A DNA stretch of 64,000 bases from Corythoichthys intestinalis. Taxonomy: Eukaryota; Chordata; Actinopteri; Syngnathiformes; Syngnathidae. The DNA lies in contig NC_080414.1 in the NCBI RefSeq assembly GCF_030265065.1, forward strand, positions 16,223,501 through 16,287,500. The letters are read 5' to 3'. Within the stretch, counting starts at the first letter, position 1, and every line of letters begins with the position of its first letter. A program made the translations under genes and the position numbers. This document shows, one piece after another, positions 25,801 through 34,508 of this stretch. Below the pieces are notes generated by a model. That model searched no databases and was not told the DNA's origin. It saw nothing but the letters and a program-made list of their open reading frames with translations.

Positions 25801-28800
25801 ATTTTGCCGATTTAGGACCATTTTAGATAAAAACAAAAAAGTAGGTTCGCTAGGAAGGATCTCTACAACAGAGCCTTCCTGAGAGGTCTACTGCTTTAAG
25901 ATGGCGGCTGTTTACCAACGTATGTTGTCCTTAAAACATGTTGCCAATGCAGCCGTGTCTATCATTTGCATGTAGTTCTATAATATGTGATATCTACCGT
26001 ATCATGTGGGCGTAGTTTGTAGGCTACAGTCAGGTATTATTGGAGCCACCGAGCATCGCGTTTGCAACGGCGTCTTCCCCACTCCTGCTCTGCTCTCTTG
26101 TCCCCGTGAGTTCGTCTCTCTGACTTTTTTTATTCAACCAACTTAGTAACACACGCCTTTCCCGCCTCAGTAACGGTAACGGCGTTGCCAAGATGAGAAA
26201 AGTAATTAATTAGATTACTCACTACTGAAAAAAATAACGCCGTTAGTAACGCCGTTATATTGTAACGCCGTTATTAACAACACTGGTGACAGGAACCTTG
26301 CCACACAAAAAACTACAAATGTGCCGACTGCTTTACAGCATACGTCGCTTTCCCCATTCGTTGCTAACCATCATATTAGAGCTGTCCCGACTAGTCGACA
26401 TAGTCGACGTCATCGATGACGTAAATCCGTCGACGAGCACAACATCCCGTCGACGGTTAATGAAGGGTTAAAAAAATACATGCGTGGAAAGTTCAGAATG
26501 TCAGACGCTTAGTATGCAAGCGGGGAAAGCGGCACAAAGCCAAAAAAGCGCACCAGAGTCCAAAACATTGACTTATTTTTAAAGAAACAAAGGAGGGTAC
26601 ACTGTTGTGTCCTGTCTCTTCAATGCCAAGCTTGGCTGCAAGTCGGCCGTGAATGATAACGACAGGAGATTGTAAGTCCATCTAACTAACTAATGACATG
26701 TTTTATTGAAGTTGCTAAGCCTGTCGCGATATGCAATGAGTCCATTTATCGCATGGTAAATAAAAATGAGGGCGGTCATTTTCACGGCTGCGATTTATCG
26801 CTGCGCGCGCGTGCATGCGTACATTTGTGCGTGCGTGCCTGCTGATGGCATATGATACTCCAGTTCTTTTCTCTCATCAACACGCTGTAGAATTAAAGTT
26901 CAGACATACACAATAAGAAAACACATCTATATTAAACACTATATACGTTAGCATTGCTACATTGAGGTGAATGGGGGAAAAAAGATGACCTACTTTAGCC
27001 AACTATAAAACAGGCAGCCTTCTCCAAAACTTGCAGTTAAAAGGTAACACTTCAAACATGAAAAATCGCTGGTTAACAGCATTTGCAAAAGGAAAAAAAA
27101 TCTATTAGTGACAACACATGCAATGACAAAAAATGCATTTTTTTGCGGAGTGTAAAGCTTAAATTAGCGGTTTAGCGAACATACTTCCGGTGACCATTTC
27201 AAAATAAAAGCATGAAATGTTCGTCATATAAATAACGATTTCTGGAGTTAATCCCACATACTTCAGATTCTACACTAAGAATACCTTTAAAATGACACCC
27301 TTTATGAAAATTCTGATTGGCAATGAATAATTATTATAATACTATTACATATAGTACTACAGTATACTATAATATTAATGCTAGGTATTTTTCTAAGAAT
27401 TGTTTTGAATCATTTTGGAAAGGTGAAGTCAGTGTTCTGAATCTGTTTACATTCCATTCTTTTGCACAAGTTAATTCTATCAGCATTTAAACTCATTGTT
27501 TATTTGTGATTTATTATTGTTATTAATCTGTTTATTTGTACTTTAATCAAGAATTTAAGTGTTCCAAAATGTTTTGGTGAATTGACAAGCGTAAAAAAAA
27601 AAAATCATTGCTAAATTAGTTATTAAAAAAAAAAAAAATAATTAAAAAAAAATTTTAAAAATTTAATTATAAGATTAGTCGACTAATCGTAAAAATAGTC
27701 GGCTGACTAATCGGGAGAAAATTAGTCGTTTGGGACAGCCCTACATCATATGCTATTATTTAGCCACAACTGGATTCATTACCGTATTACTATTTATCAT
27801 TCATGCAGCCGCTGGAAAGAGAAATGTCGTTTAATCCATCTGCAGGCGGCATGATTTTACGACACTGTGCGGGTATGCTCTGTTCCTCATGGGAAATGGT
27901 CTTCTTCAAGGCAAAACAGGACTGCTTTTGTCCACCAGCGTAGCTAAAATCAAACAAAACCGAAAAGTCACTTAGTGTTGCTTGCTTTAAAGATTTGCAA
28001 TCCAAGCAGTATTGTAATGTTATTTGGAATTAGCATTTTCTATCATCAATTAATCGGCAATGGCAAGTTTAGTATATTTTTTATTCAAATAGGACAAAGT
28101 TTTTTTCTTTTCAAGGTAACCTTCCACTATCATAGCACTCTAAAATTGATGGGGGGGGGGAGGGTCCATCTTTGAATAGACTACAAAGCCTTTATCATTG
28201 TACAGAGTACGAAATTTAAAGCGTTGCCATAACGTGTAACACGTAAAAATGAAATACAGTAAGGCTAATATAAAAACAGGTTTCACAGATTGTAAACAAA
28301 GTGAATAAAGTGACTATAGCACTAAGTGGTGATGTAGCGGTCATATAACAGTGTGTATATGACAATTTATCGTACTCAGACTTGGAGGCAGAGGGCTGAC
28401 TTGATATGATAGTTTCTGCATAGATATTGATGTAACACTGCAAAAATGGTATAATGTAACTGCAAATATTGCATATACAGTGCCCAGATTGAGAAAGTTA
28501 TCTGAGAACATATTACTTAGTGAGTTGAATATGACAATGTTGTGGCATTAGCAGTGCAATGAGAGTGGCATTTTAGTTACGAGTTAGCGAGTAACTCATT
28601 GACGGCCAATTGACAGCCGATATAAGCCATAAAATTGTTTTGTTTTGTTTTTTGTTTTTTGCTTAAAAATTTTTTTTTTTTTTTTTTATTGACTCCTTTC
28701 CAACAGGGACCGCGAGATGGAAAAGACATTCGAAGTGGTCAAACACAAAGGCCGCGGCAGAGAAGACGGCAACACCGGCGCCGCCGTGCAACACCTGCAG

Positions 28801-28836
28801 CTGGACAACCAGTACGCCGTCCTCGGGGATAAGTAA
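12261..28836 (+). CDS. cdv3: cdv3, CDV3 homolog
   Basis: Five coding exons: 12261-12440, 14655-14731, 20689-20831, 20925-21087 and 28707-28836. They join in phase to 231 codons (230 aa). The protein matches vertebrate CDV3: N-terminus [16 protein letters not shown], then [16 protein letters not shown], an acidic stretch, [33 protein letters not shown], and the C-terminal [13 protein letters not shown]. Human CDV3 is similar in size (258 aa). It is a hydrophilic, low-complexity protein without membrane segments, reported in vertebrates as cytoplasmic; its molecular function is not established. All exon borders carry GT/AG. The introns (up to 7.6 kb) are filled with transposons. The TAA stop overlaps a good donor (AA|GTAAGA), so a longer C-terminal isoform is possible. 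Confidence 0.93.
12975..14603 (+). mobile_element. Tc1-type transposon, decayed, in cdv3 intron 1
   Basis: Full length, about 1.63 kb. Ends are 'cagtggggcaaataagtatt' (left) and its inverse, 'aatacttatttgccccactg' (right), and TA lies on both sides (12973-12974 and 14604-14605). It is the same family as 52168-53735 but in the opposite orientation and much more mutated, so it is probably older. Confidence 0.92.
13366..14387 (+). pseudogene. Tc1-type transposase pseudogene
   Basis: Starts [14 protein letters not shown]. The DNA-binding part is open to the stop at 13801 (HLDDPEED*). [10 protein letters not shown] follows directly and is soon stopped. Later pieces ([25 protein letters not shown]) are recognisable in shifted frames, and the C-terminus ends near 14387. 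Several stops and frameshifts; not functional. Confidence 0.88.
14655..14731 (+). CDS. cdv3: cdv3 exon 2
   Basis: Codons 61-85 plus two bases: [19 protein letters not shown], the most conserved CDV3 block. Acceptor ccag, donor gtaaaa. Confidence 0.93.
15100..15480. repeat. Low-copy dispersed fish repeat, tandem-like
   Basis: Two similar blocks (about 15150-15250 and 15265-15370) share 'cccctta/cagaatgc(t/g)tcaaaac' and 'agcgccccctag' wording. Each unit is about 115 bp. No coding content. Confidence 0.4.
15690..15835. repeat. Fragment of a 'gcgacttat' inverted-repeat MITE
   Basis: Repeated 'tgcgacttat' and 'tgcgacgtat' words in one strand, ending 'ctgaaaaatacggtac'. Such words form the ends of short palindromic DNA elements in fish. 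Only part is present. Confidence 0.4.
15997..16100. repeat. hAT-like repeat end
   Basis: Starts 'tagggctgcggctatcg' and continues with several 'atcgatta/aatcg' words, as in the complete element at 39138-39832 read in reverse. The opposite end was not found. Confidence 0.4.
16741..18160 (+). mobile_element. Decayed DNA transposon with hAT-like transposase fragment
   Basis: The ends face each other: left 'ccgggtacctgcggg' then 'ttaaaagtattaaa', right 'ggtcttaaaagtcttgaat' then 'ggggggaccctgg'. A transposase fragment lies inside at 17020-17250. No clean target duplication was found, so the limits are approximate. Confidence 0.5.
17020..17250 (+). pseudogene. hAT/ZBED-type transposase remnant
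   Basis: One frame reads [20 protein letters not shown] second frame continues [20 protein letters not shown], ending at a donor-like gtaagt at 17231. The paired motifs FDESLN..KQLD and RYW...SQFMGH occur together in the catalytic region of hAT-like proteins of fish. A frameshift separates them, so it is broken. Confidence 0.55.
18166..18745 (+). repeat. Dispersed 0.6-kb repeat with palindromic core, copy 1
   Basis: Begins with 'aaaatatcgatatggtgat' and ends near 'gtttttctgtttatttgtt'. A perfect inverted core near 18615-18640 contains 'gaatgaacgaatgttcattc'. Between them lie repeated 'ggcatttacaggtcac' words. Copies 2 and 3 are at 21173-21815 and, inverted, at 41812-42425. No coding capacity; family not assigned. 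Confidence 0.6.
18914..19006. repeat. Short MITE remnant
   Basis: 93 bp bounded by 'tagagctggcaaaatta' and 'ttggttcagctcta', with internal 'ctcgag' words. It looks like an internally deleted hAT-type element. Confidence 0.4.
19147..20467. mobile_element. Mariner-type MITE, split by a hAT MITE, in cdv3 intron 2
   Basis: Terminal inverted repeats 'cagtggtacctctacgtacg' (left) and 'cgtatgtcaaggtaccactg' (right), with TA on each side (19145-19146 and 20468-20469). No transposase. The hAT MITE at 19374-20000 is inserted in it and is therefore younger. Confidence 0.85.
19374..20000. mobile_element. hAT MITE (tagggctgtcaaa family), nested
   Basis: 627 bp, ends TAGGGCTGTCAAA and TTTGACAGCCCTA. Eight-bp flanks are gaatgata (left) and gaataata (right), a target duplication with one mismatch. 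Same family as 23653-24190, 34627-35501 and 57481-59380. Confidence 0.88.
20689..20831 (+). CDS. cdv3: cdv3 exon 3
   Basis: Completes Ser86, then codes for the acidic stretch [20 protein letters not shown] and the conserved SGPWNKS motif. Acceptor cctaag, donor gtaaga, ends in phase 1. Confidence 0.92.
20925..21087 (+). CDS. cdv3: cdv3 exon 4
   Basis: Codes for the CDV3 signature blocks [12 protein letters not shown] and [14 protein letters not shown], ending at KHVETR plus two bases of Lys. Acceptor ccgcag, donor gtgagt. The preceding intron is only 93 bp. Confidence 0.93.
21173..21815 (+). repeat. Dispersed 0.6-kb repeat with palindromic core, copy 2
   Basis: Same order as 18166-18745: 'gatatatcgaaatggtt', 'agttatcgatatgct', 'ggtcacttcc' words, and 'cttgtttttctggttatta' at the end. 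More degraded in the core. Confidence 0.55.
21917..22421 (+). mobile_element. hAT-like MITE (ttgcctgg ends), in cdv3 intron 4
   Basis: 505 bp, ends TTGCCTGG and CCAGGCAAG, flanked by GGACAAGC at 21909-21916 and 22422-22429. An inverted relative lies at 62854-63371. The inside holds an ATG-led stretch beginning [13 protein letters not shown] (22130) that is partly shared, but frameshifted, in the other copy. Confidence 0.75.
22478..22633 (+). CDS. Small ORF, transposon-derived, SAP-like motif
   Basis: 51 codons, [20 protein letters not shown] to [10 protein letters not shown], stop at 22631-22633. The pattern [11 protein letters not shown] followed by [13 protein letters not shown] resembles the short SAP-like DNA-binding segment at the N-terminus of some repeat-derived fish proteins. 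That comparison is from memory and uncertain. It lies directly beside the MITE at 21917-22421, so both may be parts of one larger repeat. It is probably a decayed exon rather than a working gene. Confidence 0.3.
   Translation: MFTELNLPILSENDVPGAKFTGKDVEEHKNVPLKRWLECQRLKKKEKNEPT
22800..22873. repeat. AT then AC dinucleotide microsatellite
   Basis: A (ta)n tract with interruptions passes into an (ac)n tract at about 22842. Any ORF across it is an artefact of the repeat. Confidence 0.95.
23653..24190. mobile_element. hAT MITE (tagggctgtcaaa family), nested
   Basis: 538 bp with a perfect duplication ATAAAAAT on both sides (23645-23652 and 24191-24198). It sits inside the hAT element 23420-25132. 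Confidence 0.92.
24414..24429. repeat. C16 homopolymer
   Basis: Sixteen C in a row inside the hAT element at 23420-25132. Confidence 0.95.
25373..26285. mobile_element. hAT element (cagtgttgttaa family), nested
   Basis: 913 bp, ends CAGTGTTGTTAATTTTAC and TTATTAACAACACTG, perfect target duplication GTGACAGG (25365-25372 and 26286-26293). Contains a T21-23 run near 25520 and an 'aagatggcggctgtttac' segment that recurs at 18791 and, inverted, near 44730. Confidence 0.92.
26377..27743. mobile_element. hAT element (tagagctgtcccgac family), nested
   Basis: 1,367 bp, ends TAGAGCTGTCCCGACTAGTC and TTTGGGACAGCCCTA, perfect target duplication CATCATAT (26369-26376 and 27744-27751). No transposase seen. 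A truncated relative begins at 59631. Confidence 0.92.
28707..28836 (+). CDS. cdv3: cdv3 exon 5, terminal
   Basis: [18 protein letters not shown] through [13 protein letters not shown] and TAA (28834-28836). Acceptor caacag after a long T run. The last codons overlap a donor-like AA|GTAAGA at 28831-28838. Confidence 0.93.
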
Positions 28837-29600
28837 GACCCGCGGCGCGCCCCCTACCAAACCACCCGACCGAAACGCCGCCGGACCAAGAGGGGAGGAA
28901 AATATAAGCGGCTGAACGTTACAGCTGCGTGTGCCGTCACCAACACACGCACACAATCACACCTAACATTAACACGGCGGCGACAAAGTGGCGGCGAGGA
29001 TTTTGTCCACCACGTGCGTCTGGACTTGATTGAGATGATCTTACAAACTTCTGTGGGGGGGAAAAAATCTATTTTTTTGCGCTGTTACACACACACGCAC
29101 ACACGTGGGGGTGTTTGGCGACGCTACCTCGACCACGTGGACTTCCTGCTTTGTACCCCGAACCCAATAAATCCTTCTCCTTCGGCGGCAAACAGGATAC
29201 TTTTTGGGAGTTTCGGGCGCCGTCGCCACGAAGACTCGTCCAATTCCCAAATAAAGTGGCCTTACGGATACGAACGGCTCGGTCATCGCAGGAGACGCTG
29301 CTCGTCTGAAGCGCAAAATATACTTGAACTCAACCGCAAAAGGAGGGGGGGGGAATTAAAGATGTAGTTTGGAGGTTTTCAACGCTTGTTTCTCATATCT
29401 AATTTTAAGTTTGCTGGCTCAAATGACACTTTTTCCGCACCGAGCAAAGTAGAAAGCATTGATTTGCGTCATTCTCCATGATGGCTTTTCACCATTTGTC
29501 AATTTAACATTTGTTTTGCAAGTTAATTGATGAGAAATAAGTGTGCGTGTGTGTGTTCTTTTGGGTTAATTCCATAATAAAGAGTTAAGTAAGTGCTGGG
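28837..29600 (+). other. cdv3 3' UTR region
   Basis: Candidate polyadenylation signals AATAAA at 29166-29171, 29250-29255 and 29576-29581. CG content drops after about 29350. The true cleavage site cannot be told from the sequence. Confidence 0.55.
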
Positions 29601-30049
29601 TGGTACTTGTGTGCGTGTAGCGGGGGGTACAGAGCATGTTTGTGAAGGCAAGAGCCAGTTTATCAAATAAAAGTGCTCATCTTGAAAGTGGTGGATTTTA
29701 AAAATGACCTGCGTGAGCATAGAAAACTCAAAACTACAAGTATTTTTTTTTTTTTTTTCATTTCAGTTGGAATCAGAAAAACTCCAGTTTATAAAGAAAA
29801 AAAAATGGAAATTGTAGGTGGAATAGTTTAATTGGCTTGTGTGGGAAGATGGAATAGTAAAAGGGTTATGTGACAAAGTCAAGAGTTAAGATAAAATGAG
29901 TCCCCCAGTGACCTAAACTGTTATAAGTTGTCTGAACGCATTATTTTGGGGCTGTTTTAAAAAATTAATCGGCTAATAAACGTTATAGTTTAGAAATAAC
30001 TATTTACGAGTACATTTAGCGAATCAGGAAAGTCATTATCTTCTGGTGC

Positions 30050-30300
30050 GTTTTAATGACGTCATAAAAGCGCCACAATAACCGCGGACTTTAAAACGAA
30101 CGTCTCATTTGGATGTTATGGCTGCGCGACACTGTTCAAGTTTTAGGTGAGTTTCCAACATATTTGCCTTTAATTGTATTTGGACATTCTTAACGTCGTA
30201 TTAACTCTAGAAGGAGAAGATAAGTTGCCTTCGCGCTGAGCGAGTTGGTCTGTTTGAGCACCGCAATTTGTCGGCCATCTTGGATGTGTCAGGTAAGCAG
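30050..30300 (+). promoter_or_regulatory. CRE-bearing promoter-like patch with possible exons
   Basis: A perfect CRE palindrome, TGACGTCA, at 30057-30064 is followed by 'aaaagcgccac' and CG-containing DNA. Donor-like sites follow at 'ttttag|gtgagt' near 30147 and 'gtcag|gtaagc' near 30294, with an acceptor-like 'ctctag' near 30210. The ATG-led frame of the first segment (MAARHCSSF) stops soon after the join, so a noncoding transcript or 5' UTR is more likely than a protein. It points toward the 3' end of hacd1. Confidence 0.3.
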
Positions 30301-30579
30301 AATTTGAAACTACGACCTAAATCCATAAAATTTGACCTTCAATTAATACACAAAAATATCAACATGGCTGGGAAGAACTGATGAAACGTAATGAATTCAA
30401 ACAGAATTTCAAAATCTCGTTTTTGAAAGTTGAGCATCGCTAGTATTTTTTTTTTTACACCTGTACTTACAAATACTGGGTCATGATTATTTGCAAATTC
30501 AAAAATGGCATCAAATGGTGTTTCTAGATTTTGAAAACGGTTACTTTTTAAAATGTTTTTAGTGAGTTGGTGTAAAGCT

Positions 30580-31005
30580 AATGACAAAACACTGAATATT
30601 GTACAATTGAGTTTATTGAATTTTATTCCACATGAGTTCACATTTCTACAGCTTCCACCCACTCGCCCCTTTGAATTGCCGCCCCTTGTTCCTATAAGCA
30701 AACAAATTGATTGAACATCAATCAACAGTTTCACCATAGCACCTTTTTGTTCGCAGGGAATTGAAGTAGCTGCGCTCACACACACACTGTACTTTACAAG
30801 TAAACATCGTCAATAAACGAGACGAAACGTTTAAGTTTTCCCTCAAACATATATAAAGCGTTGTCTACGTGGGGATTTGTTGTGATTTGAGCGTTCCTGT
30901 TTTCTTGTCAATTAGTTGGGACACTGATATAATCCACGTCCGGCTTTAAACCCTCAAGAAATTCTGCATCCTCCTAGACTTGTTTCAGATTTGTGGCGTG
31001 GGCAA
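30580..31005 (-). other. hacd1 3' UTR
   Basis: Minus-strand AATAAA signals at 30612-30617 and 30622-30627, about 380 bp after the stop, fit the end of the hacd1 message. Confidence 0.55.
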
Positions 31006-34000
31006 CTAGTCATCCTTCTCCACGATGACCTCGCCGTGGAGCACCCTTCTTCTCTGCCGTAGCATGTGGAAGAATAGCTGAGGGAACACTGAACGCAACA
31101 TAACAAATCAGTCTTTTATATACATACAGTAGGGCTGCCACAAATGATTATTGTCATGAATATAATTGTGGCAGCCCTATTCAACTGATATTTTTTTAGC
31201 GTTCTCGAGTAACTCACATGGGATGTAAGACAGCATGATGATCACCAGGCAGTAGTAGTAGTCGAAGGACACGTTGTACTTATTGGGGAGCCTCATGGAG
31301 TACATGCCCGAGCGACGAACAAAAGGCAGCGCAGAGTAAATGGTCAGCAGCTCGCCCAACACGCCCAGCGGATACAGTACGATGAACAAAGTGTATCTGA
31401 ATAAAAATCAAATTTGTTACACACTTTAATGAGCAAGATGGCTCAGCATTAAAACGGCGCCTCTACCTGGCCCACTTGATGAAGTACGGCAGGTGGTGGA
31501 GTAGGTTGAAAGTGTAGTAGGAATATCTGGTGATTTCAGTCAGCGTCCATACTACCAGGAAGAGTATAACGCTTTGTTCGTTTTGGATCTGCATTTAACA
31601 CATAAGGTTAGCTCATTGACAGTGATAGACGGCTAATGACGCTGTTACCTGTCGGATGCTGTTGGTGACAAACCACACCATGAAGATACGCGAGCTGACT
31701 TGCACCCCAGTGACGATCACAGACGTCCGAACCAAGCCTGTGGCAACAGTGGTGATGTCAAGTGCTATTTTGTTTGCTGAGAACCAATAGAATCAATATG
31801 TCACGTACCAACAGCGCAGTGTCCCACCTGGAATATATATGTAAAGAAAAAAATCCATTAGTAGGTGGTGTATTTCTCAAGATTTGCTTTTAGTTTTTCC
31901 ATTGTAAGGTTCTATATTAAAAATGTCATTGTTGAGTATTACTTTTGTACAAACGGCACGACAATTCTTTTAAGAAAATACATTATCAAAATAAGTACAT
32001 ACAACAAGCCAATTTACATGTTTTTGTTCTAAACTGAACAAAAATCTAACGAAATATGATGAAGGAGCAGAAGTACTTTTTACTTTTGCAATAGTAGCAA
32101 TTGCGAAAAAGGAAGATTTTTTTTTTTTTTAAACTTTAATTAAAATACTTTAAGAAGTTTTATATAGCAATCAAACCAGGGGTGCCCAATCCCGGTCCTC
32201 GAGAGCCCCTGTCCAGCTTGTTTTCCGTGTCTCCTTCCTTTAACACACCTGAATCAAATGATCAGCTCATCAGCAAGCTCTGCAGCAGCCTGATAACGAT
32301 CCTGATTAGTTGATTCAGGTGTGTTAGAGGAGGGAGACATGGAAAACAAGCTGGATAGGGGCTCTCGAGGACCGGGATTGGGCACCCCTGAATCAAACCA
32401 TTAAAAAAAAAAAACTAAAATTATCATTTCTAGGTCATCGATTAATTAAAAAAACACTCCCCTAGTCTACATTATGACCTATGAATATGTAACAATACCA
32501 TGCCTTATTATTTTTAATATAATTTACAATAAAATCACCATAGCTACAAAATATTACAGTGATCCCTCGCTACTTCGCGCTTCAAACTTCGCGCCCTCAG
32601 TCCATCCATTTTTTTAATGAAAAAATAATTTAAAGATGTATTTTTTTAGAGCTATCCTGCCACTTTTCTTGGTTAGGCAGTGCACTGGAGTTTCTTATTC
32701 AAGTTAACGATGATTGACAGACGTTTTGATCTTCCCAGAGACGCTTGGAAGCCGAAACCTAAGTGCCGCATGCGTCAATCATCGTTTAACTTGTTAAACA
32801 GTTGCTGTGGCAACTCATTGTGTGTAAGTGAGCAGTTTGAGCGGATTTGAGTGGACTCACTCAATGAAGAATGCAAGAAAGATAAGCATTTTTCTACTTT
32901 ATCATAATTATTACATTTGAAGTGCTTAAAAATCATTCATTAAAATATATATATATATATATGCATAAAAGTTTTTATAATTTGGGAAAAAAGTGAGAAA
33001 AACATGTCTCATATGTATCTCTTTCCAATGCTAAATCTGAACAAATACGTTTAACACACACCATTTTTTGTACTTTTTTTTTGGGGGGGGGGGCGCTACT
33101 TTGCAGTTTTTCACTTATCACGGCGGGTTCTGGCCCCTATTTAGAGTGAAAAACGAGGGATTACTGCATTACTTTTCTACAAATGGCGCTACAATTCTTT
33201 TACAAAAAGACATCATCATCAAAATAAGTACATACAGCAACCCAATTTACATGTTTTTGTAATAAACTGAACAAAAATCTGATAAAATATACTTTTTACT
33301 TGTGCAATAGTATCAAAAGTGCTGAAAGAAGATTTTTTAAATTTCAATTAAATCTTTTTTTTAAATTTTTTAATCAAATCATTAAAAAAAACATCTGGGA
33401 TTAATCATTATTTCTATTTTTATGACCTATCAATGTGTACCAATACCATGCCTTATTATTTATAATTTACAATAAAATCCCCATAGCTACAAAAATATTA
33501 CTTTCAAATCATCCTTTTAATACAAAAACAAATTTTCCCGAAACGTTTCTACTAGCAGCAACTAGTTTAACTGTTTTTCAAACATTACAACTTTGAAAAC
33601 CACCATTATGAATCAAAATCGTAGATAAAAAAAAGCTGTGCGGTTACTTTTCCATTTTGTATTGAAGTATTTTTTTTTAAATCCCTCCAAACTAAGAAAA
33701 AAAATATATGACGGCTTAAGCACTCATGTCTCCCAATTTTGGCACCCAATAACAACTCTCTAAGAAACTCGTAAGTCGAGTCCTGCCAGTCTTACCTCGA
33801 CTAACGCAAACGTCTGGAAGAACTTGAGCGTCCTGGCTATACTTCTGTAGAGGCCCTTGTGTGTTCCTTTCTGCATGTAGAAGCGCATCATCGTCATGGC
33901 CAGGACCAACCAGCTGACCTCAACAACAACACAAAAAGTCCACTCATTTCAGATCGCGGACATTAATCTCGAAAGAAAATCTTGAAAGAATCAGTCAAAA

Positions 34001-34333
34001 AAAGATGCGGTAGGTTCGCTTGTTAGGCAGGTATAAAATGTCCCCAAAAAGTGCCCATTGAGCACTTGTTGTCGTGTCCGTCTAAACGTCTAAACTTACA
34101 CCAGCGGCCCTTCACACTTCACACCCTCCGTTCGAGTTCGGCCCTATTTGGACACGCGAGCGGCGCTCCATTCATTCCAGCGGGTCGCCAGCGCCAGCGA
34201 CCACCTACCCGGCCGTCATGGCGATGTTGTAGAAGGTGAGCCAGGCGGTGGCCACCGTGCCTTTGCCGCGTTTGGCGTTGTTGCTTTCCTTCTCTTCAGA
34301 CGCCGCGCCGCCGTCCTCCTCGCTGGACGCCAT
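31006..34333 (-). CDS. hacd1: hacd1, 3-hydroxyacyl-CoA dehydratase 1
   Basis: Seven coding exons on the minus strand: 34209-34333, 33796-33913, 31809-31827, 31649-31737, 31467-31588, 31218-31396 and 31006-31088. They join in phase to 244 aa. It catalyses the third step of very-long-chain fatty acid elongation in the ER, removing water from 3-hydroxyacyl-CoA. It is a multi-pass membrane protein. Recognisable parts are [63 protein letters not shown] and the C-terminus [10 protein letters not shown]. The catalytic pair known from yeast Phs1 is present as Tyr166 and Glu173. HACD1-type wording ([25 protein letters not shown]) favours hacd1 over hacd2. Intron 2 (about 2 kb) is full of repeats. Confidence 0.94.
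31130..31179. repeat. 50-bp palindromic MITE relic
   Basis: 'tagggctgccacaaatgatt' faces 'ataattgtggcagcccta' across a few bases, inside the last hacd1 intron. It looks like the two ends of a hAT-type element with the interior lost. Confidence 0.55.
31218..31396 (-). CDS. hacd1: hacd1 exon 6, catalytic
   Basis: Residues 158-217, including Tyr166 and Glu173 in [11 protein letters not shown] and the [13 protein letters not shown] loop. Donor t|gtgagt; the Leu codon after SYIP is split across the intron. Confidence 0.94.
31809..31827 (-). CDS. hacd1: hacd1 exon 3, 19-nt microexon
   Basis: Codes for VGHCAV plus one base of Gly, matching IVHCLIG of human HACD1. Acceptor ttccag, donor gtacgt. Without it the reading frame of the message would be lost (19 is not a multiple of 3), so it should be constitutive. 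Confidence 0.85.
31939..32556. repeat. Tandem duplication, copy 1 (hacd1 intron 2)
   Basis: Shares 'caaaataagtacatac', 'ccaatttacatgtttttgt', 'aataccatgccttatta' and 'catagctacaaaa' in the same order with 33167-33505. The hAT MITE 32177-32390 is inserted in this copy only. Confidence 0.75.
32177..32390. mobile_element. hAT MITE (caggggtgcccaat family)
   Basis: 214 bp, nearly palindromic, ends CAGGGGTGCCCAATCCCGGT and ATTGGGCACCCCTG, perfect target duplication AATCAAAC (32169-32176 and 32391-32398). Confidence 0.93.
32557..33166. mobile_element. Pogo/Tigger-like non-autonomous element, complete
   Basis: 610 bp, left 'cagtgatccctcgctacttc', right 'gaaaaacgagggattactg', with TA on the left and CA (decayed TA) on the right. 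It is the reference copy for the fragments at 6548, 11339 and 34509. Confidence 0.8.
33167..33505. repeat. Tandem duplication, copy 2 (hacd1 intron 2)
   Basis: Second copy of the segment at 31939-32556 without the hAT insertion. The two copies are separated exactly by the pogo-like element. Confidence 0.75.
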
Positions 34334-34508
34334 GCTGGTGGTGGGTGGGTGGGGTGCCAAAAGGGGGGTCCGGGAAGTTAGGTGACAGCTGGAGGGAGGG
34401 GGGCCCGAAGGGGGAGTGGGGCCGACAAGGCGATCGGCTGTGCTGCCATCTGGTGGCCAAGTGGAATCATCACTGCAATTTACAGTAGCCCCCAGCAAAT
34501 TTGCGATA
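34334..34508 (-). promoter_or_regulatory. hacd1 5' UTR and proximal promoter
   Basis: The DNA just upstream of the hacd1 ATG (34331-34333, minus strand) is CG-rich to about 34460, as expected of a promoter without a clear TATA box. A transposon fragment begins at 34509. Confidence 0.4.

Larger units (their letters stand above)
25221..27986. mobile_element. TTAA-bounded MITE hosting two hAT elements
   Basis: Left 'ttaaaacaacattaggtaac' and right 'cacttagtgttgcttgctttaa' are imperfect inverted repeats, with TTAA at both edges. Such edges are known for piggyBac and Kolobok elements. The same flanks recur at 59540-60542. Its own sequence is only a few hundred bp; most of the span is the two nested hAT elements. 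Confidence 0.5.

Noticed and set aside
30110-30170. MAARHCSSF as the start of a protein
   Set aside because: Joining to the next acceptor leads to a stop within a few codons; kept only as a possible noncoding exon.
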